This document shows, in pieces, positions 1 through 9,806 of a stretch of DNA of 64,000 nucleotides. How positions within the stretch are numbered: the stretch's first letter is position 1; every line of letters starts with the position of its first letter. This DNA is from Argentina anserina (taxonomy: Eukaryota; Streptophyta; Magnoliopsida; Rosales; Rosaceae): the NCBI RefSeq assembly GCF_933775445.1, contig NC_065874.1:21088501-21152500 (forward strand), given 5' to 3'. The notes under the pieces were generated by a model, which saw nothing but the letters and a program-made list of their open reading frames with translations, made no database searches and was not told the DNA's origin. Made by a program: the position numbers and the translations under genes.

Positions 1-316
1 GCAAGACCCTTACCTTGGGCAGTTTTAGTCCATTGCACAGTTAGCTCCTCTGCTCCACGTACCTTAAAAGTTAGGATTGTGTGTGAATAAAATCAATTAG
101 ACTTAGTTATACTCCCACACTTGTAATTTTCGAAATATAGAAGAAAAGAAACAAAGAAAATGAAATTAAACATAGATTTAAAGAAGAGTTACGTTTTTGT
201 AAATGAGGGAAACGAAAATTTGTAATTGAAAGGAAGAAGAAGTTTATATTTACTTATACTTGTACTTCATACTTTGTAAAGATTCTAATATATATGTGTT
301 CTTTTCAGGCTAATAA
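1..316 (+). other. 5' leader of copy A (partial)
   Basis: This stretch matches 9515-9806 in copy B and 31575-31896 in copy C closely and holds no gene. It is AT-rich. It ends in a pyrimidine-rich CTTTTCAG (301-308) lying 8 bases before the gag ATG at 317, which resembles a 3' splice acceptor. Copies A, B and C share the motif. Confidence 0.75.
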
Positions 317-3300
317 ATGTCCAAGATTACTGGTTGGTCCGAAGAGATTAGTGCACGCCTGAAAAGAATTCAGCCTCCATCTCAGTTTGATAACGTATCC
401 ATTGAATCAGATTCATTTCACGAAGAGAAAGAGTTTGGGTCCATTTCGCCATTTCCAAGTGCATCAAGTTGTAGTGGGCTCAATCCTTTGTTCTTTGAGG
501 ATCCGGAGTTGGAATTGTTGACAAGCCCATTTCCATTGGCCCAGTTGAATTTCAATCTACCCGATCCAAAACCTGAAAATCAAGAAGAAGTAATGGCATC
601 AATTAGAGAACAAAATGGTCAAGTTGAAGGAGCAGTTGGTGGGACAGCGCCCTCTAACATTGCATACCCTGTCCCGGAAGAGGGAAAGACTAGTGATTTC
701 GTTTTGAAGAGTGGGTTTCTACACCATTTACCCAAGTTTCATGGTCTTTTTGGTGAGGATCCTAATCAACATCTCACCTTGTTCCAATTCAATTGCGAGA
801 CTATGTGCCCAAGAGGAGCAGACATTCAGATTGTGAAGATGAGAGCTTTTCCTTACTCATTGGAGGACCATATTTAGAAATGGTTGTTTGAGGTGCCAGC
901 TGGTAGGATTACTTCTTGGACTACCATGGTGAACGAATTTCTATCCAAATACTTCCCATCTTCAAGAGTCACTCACATAAGGAAGCAGATCACTGGTATC
1001 AAGCAAGGCCCGGATGAATCGTTTTACAACTACTATGAGAGATTCAGGTCTCTTATAGCATCATGCCCAGCTCATGGCATTAGGGAAGGTCTACTCCTTC
1101 AATACTTTTATGAAGGCCTTCTACAAATGGAAAGGGAGTTCCTTGATTCAGCTGCTGGTGGTTCGTTCGTGGACAAGAGCAATGTAATGGCAAAAGATCT
1201 TTTGGAGAAGAGAGCAATGAATAACCAATAGTTTGGGACATCTGCAAGTGCTACACGGCAGGTGCATGAGACTCACTCTAGTTCAAACTCTGCTCTAGAG
1301 GACAAGGTAGACAAGTTGTCCAAGATGATGAGCCATTTCATGAAGTCTAGTGGAGCTCAAGTGTGTGGGATATCTACGGAGGGGCACCCTACTGATCAGT
1401 GTCCTCAAGTTGCATCTAGTGGAGGGTTTAAAGAAGTCAATGCCCTTGGTTATCAAGGAGGTCAGAGGTACAACCCATATTCAAATACCTACAATCCTGG
1501 CCTACGTGATCATCCTAACTTTTGATGGTCCAACAATGAGAATGTACTCAAGCCACATCAGAATGCTATGCAATTTGGGCCTCGTCCGGGTGGTTTGTTT
1601 AGACCACAAGCTCCACTACTCAATGTACCACCTCCAAATGTGGCTGCTGCTCCTAATTATGATGAGTTGTTGAAGTCCTTAGCTGCTGGGCAAAGTCAGT
1701 TGAACACCGTTACTCAAACTTTGGTGGTGGGTCAACAAGCAAATAGCAAGGACATTGCGGAGCTGAAAACGCATATGGGCCAGGTAGTGGACTTCATGGG
1801 CCGATTTTCTGAGCAAGGGAAGCTGCCTAGTGGTGTCATACCCAACCCAAGAAATGAGCAAGCCCAAGCTATCATAACAAGGAGTGGGCTTGAGTTAAAG
1901 GAGAGCTCAAATGTTGCAAAGAAGGCCCATACGGCCCATGACCATGAAAGTGACGAATTTCCTATGAAGATGGACTTGGAGAAGGATCCAGCTACCTCCA
2001 AGAAGGAGATGGTGCTGTCCCATGAGGCACCTAATGGTACAATTCCTAACTCAAGTGATTTAGTTAATACTAATCCCATTTCGTGTGTACCTTTCCCTTT
2101 ATCAATCACTCGGATTAGGACCTTTAAAGAATGATAACGTGATTATTCAATTAGCTGATCGATCTAACAAGTACCCTAAGGGGTATGTTGTGGATGTCCT
2201 TGTGCAGGTCAGTCACCTTATTTTCCCTGCAGATTTTTATGTGCTAGACATGGAGGTATCACCCTTGGAGACAACTCCATTGCTTTTGGGGAGACCGTTC
2301 ATGAGAACTTCTAGGACATCCATCGATGTGGCCAATGGGAGTTTATCAATGGAATTTGATGGAGATGTTATCAGTTTCAATGTTTTTGAGGCTATGAAAT
2401 ACCCAGTTTCTGACCTTAACTCGTGCTTTGCTATTGATGTTGTTGAATCTATTGCACATGTTATGTCAGAAACGTTGGAAGCATAGCAATTAGCTATGGA
2501 GCAAGAGGCCGGATTTGACAAGCATGGGGACCGTGTCCCAAGAGAGGAGTGGGCTGATCTTGAGCCCAAGATTGTCGAAATTCTTTGTGAGCTTGAAGCT
2601 CAACCGTTCAAAAGGTATCCCTCTTTCTTGTCAATTCCCATTTCCACTAACAAATTGTTACCATCTGTGGTTCAGGCCCCAAAGTTAGATTTGAAGCAGC
2701 TTCCAGATCATTTGAAGTATGTGTACCTTGGAAAGGATGATACTCTACCAGTTATTGTGTCATCAACGCTGAGTGAGCAGCATGAAGCTAGATTGATTGA
2801 TGCGCTTAAGAGGAACAAGACAGCTATTGGATGGACTTTGGCGGATATCAAGGGAATCAGCCCTACAACTTGTGCTCATAGGATACTATTAGAGGATGGC
2901 GCCAAGCCTACACGTGATGCTCAAAGGAGATTGCACCCACCAATGATGAAAATTGTGAAAGATGAGGTGATCAAGCTGCTTGATTGTGGAGTGATTTATC
3001 CCATCTCGGACAGTCGGTGGATTTCACCAGTGCAAGTTGTGCTTAAGAAGAGTGGGGTAACTGTTGTGAAAAATGAGGCGAATGAGTTAGTACCCTAGAG
3101 ATTGGTGACCGGTCATAGGATGTGCATTGACTATAGGAAGCTAAATGCTACAACACGCAAGGATCACATGCCTTTGCCGTTCATGGACCAGATGTTGGAA
3201 AGATTAGCCGGGCACGAGTTCTTTTGTTTTCTAGATGGGTATAGTGGCTACAACCAGATATGCATTCATCCGGAAGATCAAGAGAAGACGACATTTACAT

Positions 3301-5584
3301 GTCCATTTGGCACTTTTGCCTATCGACGCATGCCCTTTGGGTTGTGCAACGCACCAGGTACGTTTCAGCGATGTATGCTTGCTATTTTCTCTGATTTTAT
3401 CGAAAATATCATTGAATTTTTTATGGATGACTTTAGTGTTTATGGTAAAGACTTTGATGCATGTTTAGAGAATTTAGAGTTAATATTGAAAAGGTGTGTA
3501 GAAACTAACCTTGTGCTTAATTGGAAAAATGCCATTTCATGGTTAATCAAGAGATAGTTTTAGGACATATTGTATCTGCTAAGGGTATTCAGGTAGACAA
3601 GGCTAAGGTTGATATTGTGCATCACTTACCCTCTCCCACAACTGTGAGAGAGGTTCGTTCTTTCCTTGGTCATGCAGGATTTTATATGAGATTCATCAAG
3701 GATTTTTCCATGGTGGCGAGACCTATGTGTACCCTATTGCAGAAGGATATACCGTTCATATGGGATGATGCATGTGAAAAAGCATTTGTGAAGTTGAAGG
3801 AGTTGTTGACTAGTGCACCCATCATTTGTCCTCCGGATTGGAACCTGCCCTTTGAGTTGATGTGCGATGCTTCGGATTATGCAGTTGGGGCGGTGTTGGG
3901 CCAAAGAAGAGAAAAGAAGCCCGTAGTGATCTACTATGCGTCTAGGACTCTTAATGAGGCCCAGATGAATTATTCGACTACGGAAAAAGAACTTTTGGTT
4001 GTAATATTTGCTTTAGACAAATTTCGATCATATCTTTTGCATTCTAAAGTTGTTGTGTATTCTGACCATGCAGCCTTAAGGTATTTGATGACAAAGAAGA
4101 ATGCTAAGCCCAGATTGATCCGGTGGATACTGTTGATTCAAGAGTTTGACCTTGAGATTCGAGACAAGAAGGGAAGTGAGAATGTGGTGGCCGATCATTT
4201 GAGTAGGATCGTGCGAGATGAGGAAAGAGAGCCACTACGTGAGACTTTCCCAGATGAGCAACTCTTTGGGATAGAGGTAAGTGTGCCTTGGTATGCCAAT
4301 ATTGTCAATTATTTAGTTACTAAGGATTTTCCTAGTACACTTTCGCATGCTAATAAGGCTAAATTGAAGAAAATGGCTAGATACTATATTTGGGATGAAC
4401 CGTATTTATGGAAACAATGTAGTGATCAAGTCATTAGGAGATGTGTCCCAGAGAATGAGCATAGGTCGATTCATAACTTCTGTCACAGTGAGGCATGTGG
4501 AGGTCATTTTGGGCCTCATAGAATAGCTTTAAAGGTGTTAGAATGTGGTTTCTATTGGCCTTCTATTTTCAAGGATGCATATTTGTTTTGTGTTTCTTGT
4601 GATAGGTGTCAACGGACTGGTAATATTGGTAAGAGAGATCAAATGCCCTTATCCCCCATTGTAATTGTCGAAATTTTTGATGTGTGGGGCATTGATTTCA
4701 TGGGTCCATTTCCTTCATCTAGAGGTTTCTTGTATATCTTGTTAGCTGTTGATTATGTGTCGAAGTAGGTGGAAGCAAAGGCCACCCGAACTAATGATTC
4801 GAAAGTGGTTGCAGGTTTCTTGAGAACTAACATATTTTGCAGGTTTGGAGTACCAAGAGTTTTGATAAGTGATGGAGGTTCTCATTTCTGCAACCGGACT
4901 ATTGAGGCATTGCTTAAGAAGTATGGAGTAACCCACAAGGTTTCGACACCATATCATCCTCAAACAAGTGGCATGGCAGAAGTGTCCAACCGAGAGATCA
5001 AGGGAATTCTGGAGAAAACTGTAGGTCCAACAAGGAAGGATTGGAGTGATCGATTAGATGATGCATTATGGGCCTACAGGACTGCGTACAAGACGCCTAT
5101 TGGGATGTTACCATTTAGATTGGTGTATGGGAAGGCATGTCACCTTCCAGTGGAGTTAGAGCACAGAGCATGGTGGGCGGTGAAGACATTCAACATGGAC
5201 AAGGATGCAGCCGGTCTTCATAGGAAATTGCAGCTCAATGAGCTTGAGGAGATAAGAAATGACGCCTATGATGCTGCGTGGATTTACAAGGAGAAAACGA
5301 GAGCTTATCATGAAAAGATGATTCGTGGGAAAGAGTTTGTAGTTGGTCAAAAAGTTCTTTTATTCCATTCTAGACTTAAACCTTTTCCTGGCAAATTACG
5401 TTCTCGTTGGGTTGGTCCATTTGTTGTTACTAATGTGTTTGCTCATGGTGCTATTGAAATTAAAAGTGATAAAACAGGTCAGACATTCAAGGTGAATGGG
5501 CATCGACTTAAGCCCTACTATGAACCTTTTGAGGAGCACACGTATGAGGAGACGAGTGTGAGAGATGCGCCAAAAGATGTATGA
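317..5584 (+). pseudogene. Athila-like gag-pol, copy A, disrupted
   Basis: The frame would encode Gag (317 to about 1870), an aspartic protease, RT (about 2900-3560), RNase H (about 3850-4200), integrase with an HHCC zinc finger (about 4470-4620) and a DDE core (about 4690-5010), and the integrase C-terminus to 5584. The start is chosen because the same Met opens the longer frame in copy B. Breaks seen directly are stops at 875-877, 1229-1231, 1523-1525, 2484-2486, 3096-3098 and 4766-4768, a missing G near 3520, and a deletion of about 332 bp near 2104 that removes the protease DLGAS active site. The Gag zinc knuckle has lost its second Cys (TGT to TCT at 1373-1375). The RT catalytic MDD survives at 3423-3431. 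Confidence 0.92.
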
Positions 5585-7384
5585 GCATGAGAGAGTCTAG
5601 GCTGAGAGACTTTAAAACTCAAGCGCTGCATGGGACGCAACCCATTTCAACCGTACCTGTGGAGGAGTCGTCTACGGGAGTTTGCATTTTCTTATCCCTT
5701 CACTCTTATGGTTGAATTGTATATGTATTGATGTGTGATCTTAGTGTATACTTATGAATTACATTCTGATTATTGAGCTTACATTGAGGACAATGTAATT
5801 TTCTAAGTGTGGGGTAGGGTTGCATGATCATTGTTTGCTGTTTTTTATTTTGATTTCATGATATAAACGAAAAAGAAAGAAAAAATTCGAAAAAATGTTA
5901 GAAAATTCGAAAAAAAATGTGTTGTTTTGAGTCTTAGGATACCCCTAAAGTCTAGGATGATTATGTCTCTAAATGCATAGATGATGGTTTTGCATTTCAT
6001 AAGAATTGAATTGTAAGTTTCATCTATAATGTGGATTTGGTATGAACATGTGAGAGTTGATTGAATGTAATATGACATACATGTTTGGTTAGTTTAAGTC
6101 CATAACAACTTGTGAGTTTTTGAGCCTATATATGCTTTCTTCTTGAGTGATAATTTGAAATTTCGTGGTTGTTTTGTGAACCTCATTATTCTTTGCATAT
6201 TCAATGACTATGTGCCATAGCTTTTAATGGACTCTAGAATTTACTAGAACTCATCTTTTGTGATTGTTGAAACTTTTAAGTCATAAAATGCTCTGATTTT
6301 GAAAGGGATTTATGGATCATTTCTAGGATTACCACCACTTTAGCCAAATAGCCATGTATTCCTATATGTGCCCTGTTTGGGACCCCTTAGTTGAACCTCA
6401 ATTGAGCCTACATTGAGCTTTTTCTTCATCACCTTTATTATCTCCATGCTTAGTATAGTTATCTCTACCTTGTCCTATAGACTTGGCAGAACTATTTTTG
6501 AGATGATGTTGTGATGATGCATGAAATAAGTGTGGGGTGGAAGACATGAGAAAAGAAAATATGAACAAGCTTTTCAGCAAATGCCGAAAAAGAAAAGAAA
6601 GGAAAAAAAATGATGATGAATGAAAAAAAATAATGAGATCGGCAATACAAGGAAAGAAAGGAAAATATGTTGTCTTCCATGTGTGATTTGGAGTTGATTT
6701 GAAATTGAAGGTCTAAAAATGTCTATTTGACCTTTGTCCATGTTCACTTTGTAGTTAAAATGATGTTTGGGCCCAACTTGTTATATTTGGCCCTTGATGG
6801 TGTGTGGTGTTATAAGGATGATGGTTATTCTGCTAAGTCTATAGGATTACCTTTGTGATTCCTTAATATTCCATGCCTTTAGCTAAGCCTAAACATTCAC
6901 CTTATCAAATGATCCTAATGATTCTTAAAATGAGCAAATCTTGGTTTGTGGAGATGATCACAAGAGTTGAGCATATGGTTTTGGTCCATTTGTGCACTTA
7001 GTTGTTAAATGAGGTTTTCCTTTTGTTATTCACAAAGTGCCTTCATTTGATGAAATATGCAAGCTATTTGATTCTTTATTATCCTTTCTCATGCATATAT
7101 TTGTGTGTGAATCATAACCATGAATCTGAGTGAAAAGAAGAGAGTATGCCTTGTGAGGAGGATTGGATTGACTAAACATGTTATGTGCCTATTGTCTCTT
7201 TTCTTACTTATTCATACTATGAAACATGTTTATGAAACTTGGAATTTATGTGCTTACATTCAAATGCTTAAACTTGAAAGCTATGTGTTTTGAGATTTTG
7301 AGACAATCATTTAGGGGCAATAGTGTTTTGTGTAGTTTTGTTTTGTTTTGCTAAGGGACTAGCAAAAGCCAAGTGTGGGGTAGT
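5585..7384 (+). other. 3' non-coding region of copy A
   Basis: About 1.8 kb lies between the integrase stop and the 3' LTR. I see no open frame of plausible length and no env-like gene, which some Athila elements carry here. The polypurine-like motif AAGTGTGGGGTRG occurs three times, at 5805-5817, 6528-6540 and 7371-7383. Only the last abuts the LTR. An A-rich patch (5868-5920) and another at 6590-6665 flank the middle motif. Copy B carries the same layout. Confidence 0.75.
7371..7384 (+). other. Polypurine tract of copy A
   Basis: AAGTGTGGGGTAG lies directly before the LTR start (TGATAGGAGCAC at 7385), where plus-strand DNA synthesis would be primed. Copy B has the same motif before its LTR, and the nested element has it on the - strand beside its left LTR. 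Confidence 0.8.
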
Positions 7385-9406
7385 TGATAGGAGCACTTTG
7401 TGCTACGTTCTTAATATGTTTTTACCTCCATTTGTACTTTTCTTAACCCTTATTGTTGTAATATAGAGTCATTGAGTCACAATAGGAGTCTTGGATGGTT
7501 ATGGATGTGTTTTTGTGCTTAAACGAGTTAAAAACGAAGAATTGGTCTAGAGTCCTAGTTTGAGTAGGAATCCTTATAGGACTAGGAAACCTAGTTGAAT
7601 TAGGAGTCATCATCTTTCTACGTTTTGGTCGCATTGGCGATATCTTGAGAGTCATGTTTGCATTAGGAATCCTTGTTACACTAGGAAACGTACCATTTTG
7701 GAAAGTCCTACTTGAACTCAAACTCTTATTACGAAACTTTCCTAAATGAACTTTCCGGTTCTAGTAACTTACTTATTCTAGTAAGTTCCTTTTTGCAAAT
7801 TAGAAACTTTCCTAATCTAGTTGAGCTCATCGATTACATATGGCTTTTTAAGACAAGAAATGTCTAGATTAAGACATAAGTTTCGAAATAGATTATCTCT
7901 TCTTACTAATTTCGGTTTGTTTATTTTCAGATTTGAAGAGATAATTCAAGGAATCCATGTTGGACAAGGAGAGCTCCTCACGGCATGAATACAAATCCAC
8001 AATGGAGAAGGAGTCCAATGCCGTGTATGTATTCAGAAAATAAAGAGATGATGCATGGGATAATTCAGCAAACTATGAGATAAATAAAGAACCTTGTGTG
8101 TGAAGCTTTAGAGAGAAAATAGGAGTCTTGCCGTGCCTAGCAATCAGCCAAGGAGAAGGAGTCCAGCCGTGTGCAGCCCATGAGAGAAACAAGGAGAGAA
8201 GAGCTTGTTATACAAGGAAAGCAAGGGCAGCCATTCGATCCCATTTAAAAGGAGATCTCAGCCGTGCATACATGGATCAGCCCACCAAAACCCTAGCAGT
8301 CTCCTCTCCTCCTTCCTCTATATATAGCTCGGCCTCCCTTCAGAAAATCCATCTCCATTCTCTCATAAACACAGCCGAAATTCTGCCAAAATCCATCCAA
8401 AAAAATCAAGCCAAAAACCTTCATCCATCACCACCAAGTCGTGCTCATCTTCCTCCTCTTCCAAATCGAATCCATTCTTGCCAAATCCTAGAAGGTTTCT
8501 AAAGTGTGATTCATCCATGGCTTGTAATTTTTCTTTTGGTTTTCTGCAATTTTCAATTTCATTGTATGAATTCTTGGATGTGATTTTCGGTTTTATATAT
8601 GAAGAGCATAAATTCAGACTTCTTTGGTTTTATGTTTTAATTGTATGAATTCATTGAAATATGTATGTATGCCGTGCTAGATGAATAGGGGCAGTAGGTT
8701 TTTGAATTGTTTTTAGGTTTTATTTTGATTTATTCCTTGAACTTGTGCATCTAAATCAATGCTTGAGGAAGCCAAGGCCATGGTTCTCCTAAGGTTGCGA
8801 TTTCATTCGCCAAAGTATTCTTTGATTGAATATGCGCTTCGTGTTTCAATAATTGATACTTGTTTAGGGTTGTGATAGTTCTAGGGATTTGCATGTTTAA
8901 TCAAGATGAGTGACGCCATGCTTGTGTAACATGTTTCCAATTCGACTTAATGTGCTTATGTGCTACTTTGTTGTTTAACTAGTACGCTTCGGTATGTTCA
9001 ACCCTCTTTAGCATATGTTTAGGATTGAATGCTTCGTTGATTCTAAATAATTATGAAGTCTTAACGATTAGATGAACCGCTTCGGACACTAATTAGAATT
9101 GGAATTGAAATGGACTTAGATATAATCGAAATAAGTTGCTGCCTATATGTTGTTCTACACGTGTTATACATGTTTCTTGAGTGAAATTCGTGTTTTGGTT
9201 ATGTGATGAATGGTTGATCAATTGTATATAAGTAATTTAGGATTTATTTTAAGTTGTAGTTTTAGAATCCAAATCAAATCTCCCCATTAACATGATAAGT
9301 TTTGAGGCCCTTTTGATTCCCCGGACTGAACGATTCCTGCTTATTCTATACTAACGATGATGTTTTTCAGGGTATTTTATAGACGTTCTAACAAAACGCT
9401 CTATCA
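7385..9406 (+). repeat. LTR shared by copies A and B (2022 bp)
   Basis: It starts TGATAGGAGCAC and ends ACGCTCTATCA, and so has TG..CA ends. The 5' boundary is set by the polypurine tract. The 3' boundary is set by comparison with the LTR ending at 30786 and with the remnant ending at 32535, where satellite begins. It is both the 3' LTR of copy A and the 5' LTR of copy B. It is about 370 bp longer than the LTR at 29132-30786, which has an internal deletion, and the last 400 bp of the two are nearly identical. Short frames inside it are incidental. Confidence 0.9.
8318..8327 (+). promoter_or_regulatory. TATA box of the LTR promoter
   Basis: CTATATATAG follows a CT-rich stretch (CTCCTCTCCTCCTTC) and precedes GCTCGGCCTCCCTTC. 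The same arrangement occurs in the related LTR (29699-29708, CTATTTATAG) and in diverged LTRs elsewhere in the window, which supports a conserved transposon promoter. The transcription start would be some 30 bases downstream; this is inferred. Confidence 0.65.
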
Positions 9407-9806
9407 GGCCGCACGTCCACCTCACTTTATAACTTAGAAGATAACTTTGTATAAATAGGTGTATATAGTTTCAAAAGAAATGATGTTCTAATTTTTAAGG
9501 TATATCGGATAAAGCAAGACCCTTACCTTGGGCTGTTTCAGTCCATTGCACAGTTAACTCCTCTGCTCCACGTACCTTAAAAGTTAGGATTGTGTGTGAA
9601 TAAAATCAATTAGACTTAGTTATACTCCTACACATGTAATTTTCGAAATATAGAAGAAAAGAAACAAAGAAAACGAAATTTAACATTGATTTAAAGAAGA
9701 GTTACGTTTTTGTAATTGAAAGAAAGAAAAAGTTTTTATTTACTTATACTTGTATTTCATATGTTGTAGAAATACTAATATATATGTGATCTTTTCAGGC
9801 TAATGA
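9407..9806 (+). other. 5' leader of copy B, lacking a primer binding site
   Basis: The leader opens with GGCCGCACGTCCACCTC immediately after the LTR end CTATCA. No TGG-initiated tRNA complement is present at or near the boundary. In the nested element and in copy C this same block lies several hundred bases further into the leader, so I infer that the primer site and proximal leader were deleted here. An acceptor-like CTTTTCAG lies at 9791-9798, before the gag ATG at 9807. Confidence 0.75.

Larger units (their letters stand above)
1..9406 (+). mobile_element. Athila-like Ty3/gypsy retrotransposon, copy A (5' end outside window)
   Basis: The element runs leader, gag, protease, reverse transcriptase/RNase H, integrase, a long 3' non-coding region, a polypurine tract and a 3' LTR (7385-9406). 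The window starts inside the leader, so the 5' LTR and primer site are not seen. The domain order and the RT motif MDDFSVYG point to the Athila lineage of Ty3/gypsy elements. The integrase lacks a chromodomain. No env-like frame lies between integrase and LTR. It shares its 3' LTR with copy B, which continues directly at 9407. It carries many stops and deletions and cannot encode a working polyprotein. Confidence 0.9.

Noticed and set aside
5585..7384. env-like gene, as found in some Athila elements
   Set aside because: No frame of suitable length or with signal and membrane segments is present in copy A or B. Hydrophobic short frames on the - strand come from A-rich runs.
8128..8502. 124-codon frame around the TATA box of the LTR
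   Set aside because: It lies in the LTR promoter and leader, is not kept in the sister LTR at 29132-30786, and has no recognisable domain.
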